DNA of 64,000 nt from Bacilli bacterium (GCA_017519965.1 JAFWRK010000046.1:4890-68889); one strand, 5' to 3'; positions 39,445-48,425 are shown, numbered from the stretch's first letter. Numbers and translations are program-made. The notes: generated by a model not told the origin, from the letters alone.

Positions 39445-40629
39445 ATGGATAAAGTTATTCTTATTAAATATGGAGAATTAAGTACTAAAAAAGGTAATAG
39501 AAATTTTTTTATTAATACTTTATCTAATAATGTATCTAATAAATTAAAGAAATATGATGTATCTATTATTAAGGATAGAGCTCATATGTATATAGAGTTT
39601 AAGGATGAGGATTTTTCTAATATTAAGAAGGAAATAGATAAAGTATTTGGAATTCATAAGTATAATGTTGCTAATATTGTAGATAATGATATTGAAAGTA
39701 TTAAAGATGTTGTTTTAGAGATGGTAAAAAATGATAATCCTAAGACTTTTAAAATTGAGACTAAAAGAAGTAATAAATCTTTTCCTTTGCATAGTTATGA
39801 AGTTAATAATACATTAGGTGGTCATGTATTAAAGAATACAAATGATATTAAAGTTGATGTTCATAATCCTGAATTACTTATTAAAGTTGAAATAAGAGAT
39901 AATAATACTTATATTTATTCAAAAGAATATGATGGAGCTGGAGGATATCCTTTAGGTACTCAAAAAATGGGTATGTTAATGCTTAGTGGTGGAATTGATT
40001 CTCCTGTTGCTGGATATCTTGCTATGAAAAGAGGAGTACAATTAGATTGTGTATATTTTGAAGCAATTCCTCATACTTCTATTGAAGCTAGAAATAAAGT
40101 AATTGATCTTACTAGAAAACTAGCTGAATATGGAAATAGTATAAATCTACATATAGTAAATTTTACTAAGATACAAGAAGAGATATATAGAAATTGTAAA
40201 GATGAGTATTGTATTACTATAATGCGTAGAATGATGTATAGAATTATGGATAGATTATGTAAAAAATATAAGGGATATGTAATTGTAAATGGAGAATCTA
40301 TTGGACAAGTTGCTTCTCAAACATTAACTAGTATGAATGTTATTAATAGTGTAACTAATATACCTGTTATTAGACCTGTAGCTTGTTTAGATAAGTTGGA
40401 AATAATTGATATAGCTAAAAGAATAGATACTTTTGATATTAGTATATTACCTTATGAAGATTGTTGTACTGTTTTTGTACCAAAGCATCCTGTTATTAAT
40501 CCTAGAATTGATACTGCTATATATGAGGAAGAAAAGTTTGATTATGAGTTTTTAATTGATCAAGCTGTTGATAGTTTAAATACTATTAAAGTAGAGAGTA
40601 CAGATACTTCATATAGCGATTTATTATAA
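39445..40629 (+). CDS. thiI: tRNA 4-thiouridine synthetase
   Basis: A 394-residue protein. The ATG at 39445 follows GGAGGGG; a longer frame from 39379 runs into the terminator region and is rejected. Ferredoxin-like and THUMP domains occupy ~1-165, then the PP-loop SGGIDSPVAGY and the C-terminal YEDCCTVFVPKHP motif. There is no C-terminal rhodanese domain, the short form common in Bacillota that works with a separate cysteine desulfurase. Makes s4U in tRNA and may feed sulfur to thiamine synthesis. Confidence 0.96.
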   Translation: MDKVILIKYGELSTKKGNRNFFINTLSNNVSNKLKKYDVSIIKDRAHMYIEFKDEDFSNIKKEIDKVFGIHKYNVANIVDNDIESIKDVVLEMVKNDNPKTFKIETKRSNKSFPLHSYEVNNTLGGHVLKNTNDIKVDVHNPELLIKVEIRDNNTYIYSKEYDGAGGYPLGTQKMGMLMLSGGIDSPVAGYLAMKRGVQLDCVYFEAIPHTSIEARNKVIDLTRKLAEYGNSINLHIVNFTKIQEEIYRNCKDEYCITIMRRMMYRIMDRLCKKYKGYVIVNGESIGQVASQTLTSMNVINSVTNIPVIRPVACLDKLEIIDIAKRIDTFDISILPYEDCCTVFVPKHPVINPRIDTAIYEEEKFDYEFLIDQAVDSLNTIKVESTDTSYSDLL

Positions 40630-40682
40630 TTTTATGTATTAATTTTTTATAAATTCACATCCTATATTTAGGAGGTGAAATT

Positions 40683-40901
40683 ATGGCACGTGGAAGAAAA
40701 TCTAATGCTACTAAAGCTAAGATTAGAAATGCAGCTAAAGTAACTGTACCAGGAGCTAGTAAAGCTGTTGATGATATGAAATATGAAATAGCTAATGAAT
40801 TTGGTGTTAATTTAGGTGCTGCTACTACTGCTCAAGATAATGGTAGAGTAGGAGGAGAAATGACTAAGAGATTAGTTGAAATGGCTAAAAATAAAAAATA
40901 G
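40683..40901 (+). CDS. Alpha/beta-type small acid-soluble spore protein
   Basis: A 72-residue protein. The core MKYEIANEFGVNLGAATTAQDNGRVGGEMTKRLVEMA carries the two SASP signatures: the germination-protease site region (YEIANEFG) and the DNA-binding GGEMTKRLV helix. It coats and protects DNA in dormant spores and is a strong sign that the organism sporulates. The N-terminal basic RGRKSNATKAKIRNAAK stretch is longer than in Bacillus SspA. GGAGGTGA precedes the ATG. Confidence 0.95.
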   Translation: MARGRKSNATKAKIRNAAKVTVPGASKAVDDMKYEIANEFGVNLGAATTAQDNGRVGGEMTKRLVEMAKNKK

Positions 40902-40906
40902 TTATA

Positions 40907-40936
40907 AAGGATAGTTCTTCTATCCTTTTTTTTTGT
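40907..40936 (+). terminator. Terminator of the spore protein gene
   Basis: AAAGGATA / TATCCTTT stem followed by a long T run. Confidence 0.85.
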
Positions 40937-41013
40937 AATTATTTACATGTTTTTTTGTTATTAGTTTGTTATTAGTTGTCAATAATGATAAAATTATAAT
41001 AGAGGTGGTCTCT

Positions 41014-41889
41014 ATGGTTAGTGGTGGACAAGTAGATAGTGATTATAGTGGTATATCTTCATTATTTGAAAAGTATAATTCCACTATTAGTGAATTAGCT
41101 GGTTCTTGGAGTGGATCTTCATATGATAATCTTGTATCTAAGTCTTCTTCTTTTTCTTCTGAATATATTGGTAATTTAAATTCTCAGATGAATTATTTTG
41201 CTAGAGCTTGTGATTTATATAAAGATTATCAAACTGCGAAGACTAATTTAAATAATGCTTATAGTAATTATCATGCTGCTGTTAATAATAAAGATTCTAA
41301 TGCTATTAATCATTATCTTTCAATGATTTCTAGTTATCAAAGTCAAATTGAAAGCTTAAAAGGTCAAATTGAAAGTAATTTAAGTTCAGCTTCTTCTTTT
41401 AAACTTGAGGGTAATCCTAATAAAAGTGCTGGTTCATCTAATGGTAGTTATTCTAATTCTGCTGCTGTTAATAGTGCAATTAATTGGGCTTTAGATATTG
41501 CTGATGATAATTCATATGGATATTCTCAAAGTACTAGATGGGGAGATCCTAATTATGATTGTTCTTCATTTGTTATTTCTGCTTATGAAAATGCTGGTAT
41601 TCCTGTTAAGGAAAATGGTGCAACATATACTGGTAATATGAAGAAAGCTTTTACTGATTCTGGATTTGAATGGATTCCTGGTAATCCTGATGTTTCAGAA
41701 TTACAACCTGGAGATGTTTTACTTAGTGAGGGCAGTCATACTGAAATGTATATTGGAAATGGTAAGAATGTTGGTGCTCATAAGAACTATGATGGTAGTG
41801 ATGGTGATTCAACTGGTAAAGAAATAGATGTTAGTAATTATTATAATCATCCATGGGATGGAGTACTTAGATATACTGGTAATAATTAG
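41014..41889 (+). CDS. NlpC/P60 endopeptidase with WXG100-like N-terminus
   Basis: A 291-residue protein. ATG at 41014 follows AGAGGTGG. There is no signal peptide; residues 1-~135 are two helices around a central LAGSWSGSSYDNL, the W-x-G turn of WXG100 proteins, followed by a coiled coil. A Ser/Asn linker leads to the NlpC/P60 domain (~150-291) with Cys183 in DCSSFV, His242 in GSHTEMYIG and a further His in GAHKN, so the catalytic triad is complete. It should cut peptide stems in peptidoglycan. The architecture suggests export by a type VII system. Confidence 0.87.
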   Translation: MVSGGQVDSDYSGISSLFEKYNSTISELAGSWSGSSYDNLVSKSSSFSSEYIGNLNSQMNYFARACDLYKDYQTAKTNLNNAYSNYHAAVNNKDSNAINHYLSMISSYQSQIESLKGQIESNLSSASSFKLEGNPNKSAGSSNGSYSNSAAVNSAINWALDIADDNSYGYSQSTRWGDPNYDCSSFVISAYENAGIPVKENGATYTGNMKKAFTDSGFEWIPGNPDVSELQPGDVLLSEGSHTEMYIGNGKNVGAHKNYDGSDGDSTGKEIDVSNYYNHPWDGVLRYTGNN

Positions 41890-41901
41890 GAGTGTGATTA
41901 G

Positions 41902-42699
41902 ATGGAAGAATTTGAAGTATCTGATTATGGGATTTTTACAGATGCAGTAAATACTACTAATACTTTAAAAAGTCAGATTGATGATTGTCAAAATAGATTT
42001 AATACTGCTAAAAATGTAGTTAGTGATAGTAATACTTTTATGGGTCCAGTATGTGATAATGTTATTGATATGTTTAATAAGATAAATGGATTAATAAGTG
42101 ATATGACTGATAATTATAATACTATTAATAATTATATGATTGAGGTAGCAGATGCTTATGCTAAAGGTGATAAAGATGCTGCTTCTGTTTTATTAAAATT
42201 AAAGGGATCTATTGCAAGTGATTATTCTAATCCTGCTGGATTATCTGGAAATAGATTAAACTTTGTTAATTCTTTAAAAGATGGCGCTGTTGAAGCTTAT
42301 AACAAATATGGAGTTTTACCTTCATTAACTATGGCTCAAGCTATATTAGAGTCTGGTTGGGGTAATTCTTCTATTGGTAATAATATATTTGGTATTAAAG
42401 CTGGAGGAGGCTGGACTGGTAAGACACAAACTTGTAAAACTGGTGAACAAAATCCTGATGGATCTAGATATACTATTACTGCTACATTTAGAGATTATGA
42501 TTCTGTAGCTGATTCTGTTGAAGATCATGCTAAATTATTGACTTCCAGTAGATATCAACCTGTTATTAATTCAAGTAATTATAAAGAGGCTTGTATTAAT
42601 GTTAAAAAGTGTGGTTATGCTACTGATGTTAGTTATGCTAATAGTTTAATTAATATAATAGAATCTTATGGTTTGGATCAATGGGATCCTAAGGCTTAG
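41902..42699 (+). CDS. Glucosaminidase (GH73-like) with helical WXG/LXG-like N-terminus
   Basis: A 265-residue protein without signal peptide. Residues 1-~105 are helical (FTDAVNTTNTLKSQIDDC, NVIDMFNKINGLI), as in the export domain of the neighbouring protein. The C-terminal ~150 residues match the LytD/FlgJ-type N-acetylglucosaminidase: LPSLTMAQAILESGWGNS with catalytic Glu150, NNIFGIKAG, ATFRDYDSVADSV and a CGYATD-SYAN ending. It should cut peptidoglycan glycan strands. Twelve bases after the NlpC/P60 gene, same operon. Confidence 0.88.
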   Translation: MEEFEVSDYGIFTDAVNTTNTLKSQIDDCQNRFNTAKNVVSDSNTFMGPVCDNVIDMFNKINGLISDMTDNYNTINNYMIEVADAYAKGDKDAASVLLKLKGSIASDYSNPAGLSGNRLNFVNSLKDGAVEAYNKYGVLPSLTMAQAILESGWGNSSIGNNIFGIKAGGGWTGKTQTCKTGEQNPDGSRYTITATFRDYDSVADSVEDHAKLLTSSRYQPVINSSNYKEACINVKKCGYATDVSYANSLINIIESYGLDQWDPKA

Positions 42700-42711
42700 C
42701 GGAGGTGTTCT

Positions 42712-43947
42712 ATGGCTATATTTAAATTAGATTGTGAAACTGTAACATCTGCTGCTAATTCTATAAATTCAATATCTTCACAAGTATCTTCTTATGCAGA
42801 TACTGTTAAAGGTTATGACACTAATACTTCTGATTTTGATTTTAGTAGTGTTAAATCATTGATAGCTAGTAATATAGATGCTTGTGCATATAAGATGAAT
42901 AATACTACTAAATTAATTAATTCTGTAGTTGATGCTCATACATCTTTACAAAATAAACTAATTGGTAAAGATGATAGTACTTCTTCTAATAAAAGAAGAT
43001 CTGGATCTTCTTCTTATTCTTCTGGTAGAAGAAGAGCAAGTAGTAATATAAGTAATAATACTGATACTACTCCTGATAAAGGTGAAGAAGAAGTTAAAAA
43101 AGAAGAAAAGAAAGATTTATTTAAAGATGTTACTACTAAGATAAGTAGTATAGTACCTATAGCAATCACTAGTATTAAAATATCTGATGATAAAGATTCT
43201 AGTAGTAATAAACTATTTAATAATATTGATTACAGATATCAAGATAATATTGCTAGAGTTGGTGATAATTATGTTATTGAATGTGATGAGTCTTTAGGTA
43301 AAGTTGGAGATAGAATTGTTTTTACTACTGAAGATGGTAAAGAGATATCTTGCATTATTGGTTCTACTACAAAAGATCAAGGTTCAGTTGTTAAGATTAT
43401 CCAAGGAGAAGAATCTAAAGAGGAAAATGATCTTAGTAAAATTCTTAATACTAATATTAAATCTATTAAAAACTATGGACAGTATGATTTTGAAGCAACG
43501 CAAAAGATTAGAGATGAGTTATTAGATTGTGCACTAAATAAAGGTGTAGATATTAGTAAGATGTTTGATAATGAAGATAGTAATTGGATAAATGAATATA
43601 TAGATTTGTGTGCTCAAAAGAGTGGCTATTCTGATTATCAAAAATTACCTGATTTTAAGAAATCAAATGATGGTGTTGAGTACTTTAAATCTGTTGGATC
43701 ATTTAAAGATGCTTCTTATACTCCAGTTATTGGGGATATAGTTTTTTATGATACTGATAATGATGGTATTGCTGATAGTAATGGAATAGTTAGTAAGATT
43801 CTTACTAATGGTTTATCGGTTATTGAAGTAGATGAAGATAAGAATTTAGTTAATTATGTTTATAATGATAATTCTATCAAACCTTTAGGATATGGAGTTC
43901 CATATTATGGATATTTAAATAAGAAAGAAGATGAGTTAGATGGCTAA
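42712..43947 (+). CDS. WXG-like N-terminus fused to a degenerate CHAP-type domain
   Basis: A 411-residue protein. Residues 1-~85 are a Ser-rich helical domain like that of the two preceding genes; a basic/Ser and then Glu/Lys linker follows. Residues ~270-405 match the CHAP-like amidase domain of clostridial cell-wall proteins: a W-x8-CA helix, GVEYFKSVGSFKDASYTPVIGDIVFYDTDNDGIAD, and GYGVPYYG. The catalytic Cys after the Trp is Ile293, and the catalytic His of the DHVGIV motif is Ser356, so the domain is probably inactive and may bind wall or a partner. Overlaps the next gene by 8 bases. Confidence 0.82.
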   Translation: MAIFKLDCETVTSAANSINSISSQVSSYADTVKGYDTNTSDFDFSSVKSLIASNIDACAYKMNNTTKLINSVVDAHTSLQNKLIGKDDSTSSNKRRSGSSSYSSGRRRASSNISNNTDTTPDKGEEEVKKEEKKDLFKDVTTKISSIVPIAITSIKISDDKDSSSNKLFNNIDYRYQDNIARVGDNYVIECDESLGKVGDRIVFTTEDGKEISCIIGSTTKDQGSVVKIIQGEESKEENDLSKILNTNIKSIKNYGQYDFEATQKIRDELLDCALNKGVDISKMFDNEDSNWINEYIDLCAQKSGYSDYQKLPDFKKSNDGVEYFKSVGSFKDASYTPVIGDIVFYDTDNDGIADSNGIVSKILTNGLSVIEVDEDKNLVNYVYNDNSIKPLGYGVPYYGYLNKKEDELDG

Positions 43948-44227
43948 ATATGTTTGTGATTTTGAAAAACTATTAAGTACTGCTAATGATTTAATTGAAT
44001 TATCTAAAGAGTTAGAGAATAATGTTAATACTTATAATACTAATATTAATAATAATCTTTCTGCTTGGAATGGTAGTGCTAAAAGTAATTTTTTAAAACA
44101 AGTTGATTATCAAGTTAAGATATCAAAGTCTAATGCATCTAAAGTTAAAGCTATTGGAGAATATTTAAAGTCTTCTGTTAATGCTATACAGGAATTAGAA
44201 TCAGATTTATCTAATTTATCTATATAA
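43940..44227 (+). CDS. WXG100 family protein
   Basis: A 95-residue helical hairpin. The turn is LSAWNGSAKSNFL, a canonical W-x-G at residues 35-37, flanked by two amphipathic helices. WXG100 proteins dimerise and are exported by type VII secretion systems or serve as partners for larger substrates. Last gene of the operon with the three fusion proteins, so it is a candidate partner for their N-terminal domains. Confidence 0.87.
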   Translation: MAKYVCDFEKLLSTANDLIELSKELENNVNTYNTNINNNLSAWNGSAKSNFLKQVDYQVKISKSNASKVKAIGEYLKSSVNAIQELESDLSNLSI

Positions 44228-44249
44228 TGTAAAACAGTGTAATAATTAT

Positions 44250-44278
44250 TTAAAAAGCATTTTTATTAATGATATAAT
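44250..44278 (+). promoter_or_regulatory. Candidate promoter for the second WXG100 pair
   Basis: TTAAAA (44250-44255) and a perfect TATAAT (44273-44278) with a 17-base spacer lie 24 bases before the ATG at 44302. Confidence 0.5.
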
Positions 44279-44301
44279 TAATTTAGATAGGAGGATTGTT
44301 T

Positions 44302-44598
44302 ATGTCTGGATTACATGCTGATACAAATGCAATGAACTTAAATGGAAAAGAAACAGTTGCAAATTCTGAATACTTTTCTAATGAACTTACTAGCTTAAAA
44401 AATAATGTTGAAGGGTTAATGACTATTTGGAAAGGAATGTCTGCTAATGAATTTAATGGTTCTTATCAAGAACAAGCTAATAATTTAGAACAATTTAGAC
44501 AACTATTAAATGATTTAGGTGAAAGTATTAGTAAAGCTGCTTCTATATTAAATAGAACTGAAGAAGAAAATGCTAGTGCTGGATCACACTTATTTTAG
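44302..44598 (+). CDS. WXG100 family protein
   Basis: A 98-residue helical hairpin with the turn MTIWKGMSANEFNG (W-x-G) near residue 46. ATG at 44302 follows GGAGG by seven bases; the TTG at 44296 lies too close to that site. Own promoter and followed 12 bases later by a second similar gene. Confidence 0.87.
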   Translation: MSGLHADTNAMNLNGKETVANSEYFSNELTSLKNNVEGLMTIWKGMSANEFNGSYQEQANNLEQFRQLLNDLGESISKAASILNRTEEENASAGSHLF

Positions 44599-44610
44599 GA
44601 GGTATAATTT

Positions 44611-44910
44611 ATGAATGAATTTGAAGAGAAGGATTATGCTGGAGCTAGAAGTTATGCTGATGGAATAAAGAATAATGCTGAAAATATTATGGGTATTTTT
44701 AACGATATTGATGATGTTATGAATAGTTTATATGGTTCTAACTGGGGAAGTGAAGGTGCTGATCAAGCTAGAGATAGATATAATACTATTCGTCAAAATT
44801 ATGAAGTATTCTATAATAAAGTTATTACTATGAGAAATCATATATATAATGTAACAGCTGCTAATGAAGAAGCAGATGCTGCAGCAAGTCAAGTTATTAC
44901 AAATATTTAA
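44611..44910 (+). CDS. WXG100-like protein (W-x-S variant)
   Basis: A 99-residue helical protein with the turn YGSNWGSEGADQARDRY, in which the WXG glycine is shifted (W-G-S). Helices before and after have the length and heptad pattern of WXG100 hairpins. Forms a pair with the preceding gene, possibly a heterodimer like ESAT-6/CFP-10. GGAGG site precedes the ATG; a terminator follows. Confidence 0.8.
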   Translation: MNEFEEKDYAGARSYADGIKNNAENIMGIFNDIDDVMNSLYGSNWGSEGADQARDRYNTIRQNYEVFYNKVITMRNHIYNVTAANEEADAAASQVITNI

Positions 44911-44911
44911 T

Positions 44912-44939
44912 TAGGATAATTTAGATTATCCTTTTTTTA
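44912..44939 (+). terminator. Terminator of the WXG100 pair
   Basis: AGGATAAT / ATTATCCT stem, TTAG loop, followed by TTTTTT. Confidence 0.85.
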
Positions 44940-44943
44940 TTTA

Positions 44944-44972
44944 TTGAAATATTAAATTATGTTTGATATTAT
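44944..44972 (+). promoter_or_regulatory. Promoter of acetate kinase gene
   Basis: TTGAAA (44944-44949) and TATTAT (44967-44972) with a 17-base spacer, 27 bases upstream of the start. Confidence 0.6.
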
Positions 44973-44999
44973 ATGTATGTGAAAGGGAGATGTTGATAT

Positions 45000-46193
45000 T
45001 TGAAATTTTTATGTGTTAATGCTGGTAGTAGTTCTTTAAAATTCCAATTATTTGAGATGCCAGAAGAAAAAGTTGTAATTAGTGGTTATATTGAAAAAAT
45101 TGGTTTTGAAGATTCTTTTTGGAACACAAAAATTAATGGAGAAAAAATAAGAGGGGAAAAATTCTTAAAGAATCATACTGAAGCAGTAGATGTTATGTTA
45201 GATGAATTAATTAAACATAAAGCTGTTAAGTCTTTAGATGAAATTAAAGGTGTAGGACATAGAGTTTTACATGGTGGAGAAAAGTATTCTGATTCAGTAC
45301 TAATTGATGATCAAGTTGTTCAAGATATCAAAGATTTAACTAAGTTAGGACCTCTTCATCATCCAGGAAATTTAGCTGGTATTGAAGCTATGAAGAAAGC
45401 TTTACCTGGAGTACCTAATGTAGCTGTATTTGATACTGCATTTCATCAAACAATGCCTGCAGTAAATTATATGTATCCAGTTCCTTATGAATGGTATGAA
45501 AAGTATGGAGTACGTAAATATGGATTCCATGGTACTAGTCATAAGTATATTACTGAGACTATGAAAAAAATGTTAGGTAAAGAAGATGTTAATTTAATAG
45601 TTTGTCATGTTGGTAGTGGTGCTTCTATTAGTTGTATTAAAGATGGTAAATGTTTTGATACTACAATGGGTCTTACTCCATTAGATGGTTTAATGATGGG
45701 AACTCGTTGTGGATCAATTGATCCTTCAATTATTGAATATGTTTGTAAAGAATCAGGTAAAGATGTATCTGAAATTACTAATGATTTAAATAAGAAGAGT
45801 GGATTATATGGTATCTGTGGATTCAATGATAATAGAGATGTTGAAAAAGCAATTTCTGAAGGTAATGAAAGAGCTAAATTAGCATTAGATATGTATGTTG
45901 ATATTATCAATAGATTTATTGCTGAATACTATATTGAATTAGATGGTAAAGTTGATGCAATGGTTATGACTGCAGGTGTACTTGAAAATGGTAGTGATAC
46001 TAGAGCTGCAATTCTTAATAAGTTAAAACCATTAGGAATTAAACTTAATAAAGAAGTTAATGATAAAATAGCTGGATTTAAAGATGTTCATGAAGGATGT
46101 ATTACTCTTCCTGAGTCTAGTATTCCTGTATATGTAATTCCTACTAATGAAGAAATAATGATTATTAGAGATACATATAAACTATGTGTTTAA
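45000..46193 (+). CDS. ackA: Acetate kinase (copy 1)
   Basis: A 397-residue protein converting acetyl phosphate and ADP to acetate and ATP. The start is TTG with an AAAGGGAGA site. Conserved motifs are NAGSSSLKFQLF at 7-18, HRVLHGGEKY, VFDTAFHQTMP, YGFHGTSHKY, MMGTRCG-IDPS and TNEE near the end. One deviation: the GIGEN motif near the C-terminus reads GVLEN. No phosphotransacetylase gene is visible nearby. Main candidate for the working enzyme of the pair. Confidence 0.95.
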   Translation: MKFLCVNAGSSSLKFQLFEMPEEKVVISGYIEKIGFEDSFWNTKINGEKIRGEKFLKNHTEAVDVMLDELIKHKAVKSLDEIKGVGHRVLHGGEKYSDSVLIDDQVVQDIKDLTKLGPLHHPGNLAGIEAMKKALPGVPNVAVFDTAFHQTMPAVNYMYPVPYEWYEKYGVRKYGFHGTSHKYITETMKKMLGKEDVNLIVCHVGSGASISCIKDGKCFDTTMGLTPLDGLMMGTRCGSIDPSIIEYVCKESGKDVSEITNDLNKKSGLYGICGFNDNRDVEKAISEGNERAKLALDMYVDIINRFIAEYYIELDGKVDAMVMTAGVLENGSDTRAAILNKLKPLGIKLNKEVNDKIAGFKDVHEGCITLPESSIPVYVIPTNEEIMIIRDTYKLCV

Positions 46194-46217
46194 GATTGGG
46201 TAACCAATCTTTTTTCT
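46192..46217 (+). terminator. Terminator between the two acetate kinase genes
   Basis: AAGATTGG / CCAATCTT stem, GTAA loop, T-rich tail. Confidence 0.8.
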
Positions 46218-46275
46218 TTGATTATTCATATAGATGTTGTATAATATTAGTAGATTTGAAAGAAGGAGTATTAAT

Positions 46276-47460
46276 ATGAAAATATTATCATTATATGCAC
46301 AAAGTAACTCTTTAAAATTCAGTTTATATGAAATGAAAGATGAAGAACTATTAGTAGATGGTGAATTTGAACGTATTGGTTTAGATGCTAGCTTTTATAC
46401 TATAAGATTAAATGGAGAAAAAATAGTTCAAGAAATTGAAATTAATACTTTAGATGACTCAATTGATATATTAATAGATAAGTTAATATCTTTAGATGTT
46501 ATAAAATCAGCTGATGATATTGCTGGAATAGGACATAGAGTAATTCAAGGAAAAGATAAATTTACTGAATCAGTTATTGTTAATGATGATGTTTTATCTA
46601 AATTAGATGAGATCAAAGAAAATACTCCAATTAATAGTCCAACTAATTCATTGGTTATTAGCAAGTGTAGAGAGTCTATGCCTTTAATACCTAATGTAGC
46701 TGTATTTGATACTGCTTTTAATCAAACTATGGATGAAGAAACATATTTATATCCTGTTCCTTATAAATGGTATAAAGAATATGGAGTTCGTAAGTTTGGT
46801 TTTCATGGTACTTCTCATAGATGTAATGCTAATACTGTTAGAGAGTTATTAGGAAGAGAAGATTTTAAATTAATAAGTTGTCATATTGGTAATACTGGAA
46901 GTGTAGCTGCAATAAAAGATATGAAATGTGTTGATACTTCTATGGGATTTACTGATATATCTGGTATTATGATGGGAACTAGATCTGGTGATATAGATCC
47001 TTCTATAATTCCTTATGTTATGGAAAAAGAAGGAAAAAATATTGGTGAAATACTAAATGATTTAAATAAAAACAGTGGACTTTTAGGTTTAAGTGAATAT
47101 TCTTCTGACATGAGAGATATTAATGCTAAATGTGATGAAGGCGATGAAAAAGCTCTTCTTGCTAGAAAAAAATATGTTAGAAGAGTAGTAGATTATATAG
47201 CTCAATACTATGTTTTATTAGGTGGAGCTGATGTTTTAGTATTCTCAGCAGGAGTTGGAGAAAATAGTATTCCTGTTAGAAGAGAAATATGTGAAAAGTT
47301 AGCTTGCTTAGGAGTAAAGATTGATCTAGATAAAAACAATATTACTCGTGAACAGGTAAAAATAAGTACAGAAGATTCTTCTATTGATGTATATGTTCTT
47401 CATGTTGATGAACAATTAATAATAGCAAGAGATACTTTAAATATTATTAAGAATAGATAG
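46276..47460 (+). CDS. Acetate kinase paralogue (copy 2), diverged active site
   Basis: A 394-residue paralogue of the preceding gene (ATG at 46276, AGAAGGAG site). The N-terminal nucleotide/phosphate loop reads YAQSNSLKF: Asn7, Gly9 and Ser11 of the consensus are Tyr, Gln and Asn, while Ser10, Ser12 and Lys14 remain. HRVVHGG has become HRVIQGK, DTAFHQT is DTAFNQT, and GNGAS is GNTGS. Arg of HRV, FHGTSH, MGTRSGDIDP and GVGEN are kept. Activity is uncertain: it could use another acyl phosphate, be regulatory, or be weak. Ten bases upstream of nrnA. Confidence 0.88.
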   Translation: MKILSLYAQSNSLKFSLYEMKDEELLVDGEFERIGLDASFYTIRLNGEKIVQEIEINTLDDSIDILIDKLISLDVIKSADDIAGIGHRVIQGKDKFTESVIVNDDVLSKLDEIKENTPINSPTNSLVISKCRESMPLIPNVAVFDTAFNQTMDEETYLYPVPYKWYKEYGVRKFGFHGTSHRCNANTVRELLGREDFKLISCHIGNTGSVAAIKDMKCVDTSMGFTDISGIMMGTRSGDIDPSIIPYVMEKEGKNIGEILNDLNKNSGLLGLSEYSSDMRDINAKCDEGDEKALLARKKYVRRVVDYIAQYYVLLGGADVLVFSAGVGENSIPVRREICEKLACLGVKIDLDKNNITREQVKISTEDSSIDVYVLHVDEQLIIARDTLNIIKNR

Positions 47461-47470
47461 GAAATGAAAG

Positions 47471-48415
47471 ATGTTTGAAAGTATATATAAGAAAATTGTT
47501 GAATATGATACTATTGTGATTGCTAGACATATTGGAGTTGATCCAGATGCATTATGTAGTCAATTGGCTTTAAGAGATTCTATTAAGTTATCTTTTCCTG
47601 AAAAAAAAGTTATTGCAATAGGTTCAGGTAGTGCAAAATTTTCATCTATTGGAAAATTAGATAAGATAGAAAAAGTTAATAATGCATTACTTATTGTTAC
47701 AGATACTCCGGATAAGAGAAGAGTTGATTCAGTTGATTTTTCTATGTTTTCTTATACCATAAAAATAGATCATCATCCATTTATTGAAAAATATTGTGAT
47801 TTAGAATATATAGATGATACTGCCTCATCTGCTTGTGAAATATTAATGGATTTTATTCTTAAAACTCCATTAAGTTGTGATAGTAATATCGCTCAAACTT
47901 TATATATGGGGCTAGTAAGTGACTCTAATAGATTTTTATTTGATAGTTGTACTGCTTCTACATTTAATATAGTATCAACATTTTTAAATAAACATCCTTT
48001 TGCTTTAAGTGATGCATATCAAAAACTATATTTAAGACCTATGAATGAAGTTAGATTAGAAGGTTATATTGCTTTAAATATGAATGTTACTGAAAATGGA
48101 TTAGGGTATATAAAAATTACAGATGAAATTATCAATGAATTTGGTGTTGATAGTGCATCTGCTGGTAATATGATTAATAATTTTAATTATATTAAAGAAG
48201 TAACAGTTTGGGTTACTATGACAGAAGATATTAAAAATGATCAAATTAGAGTATCTGTTAGGTCTAGAGGACCTGAAGTTAATAAGTTAGCTGAAGCATA
48301 TAATGGTGGAGGCCATAAGATGGCTGCGGGAGCTAAAGTTAAAACTTTTGATGATGCAATGAAATTTGTAAAAGAATTAGATAATATATTAAAAGAATAT
48401 AATGAGATATTATAG
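47471..48415 (+). CDS. nrnA: DHH/DHHA1 phosphoesterase (NrnA-type oligoribonuclease/pAp phosphatase)
   Basis: A 314-residue protein. An N-terminal metal site RHIGVDPDAL, a DTPD segment, the DHH signature in IKIDHHPF, and the C-terminal DHHA1 motif GGGHKMAAGA. The NrnA family degrades nano-RNA (and linear dinucleotides) and 3'-phosphoadenosine 5'-phosphate. Ten bases precede engB. Confidence 0.9.
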   Translation: MFESIYKKIVEYDTIVIARHIGVDPDALCSQLALRDSIKLSFPEKKVIAIGSGSAKFSSIGKLDKIEKVNNALLIVTDTPDKRRVDSVDFSMFSYTIKIDHHPFIEKYCDLEYIDDTASSACEILMDFILKTPLSCDSNIAQTLYMGLVSDSNRFLFDSCTASTFNIVSTFLNKHPFALSDAYQKLYLRPMNEVRLEGYIALNMNVTENGLGYIKITDEIINEFGVDSASAGNMINNFNYIKEVTVWVTMTEDIKNDQIRVSVRSRGPEVNKLAEAYNGGGHKMAAGAKVKTFDDAMKFVKELDNILKEYNEIL

Positions 48416-48425
48416 GGGTGAAATT

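Noticed and set aside
40966..44910. Complete type VII secretion system in the window
   Set aside because: Only WXG100-type proteins and presumed cargo are present; no FtsK/EssC ATPase, EsaA or EssB-like gene was seen.
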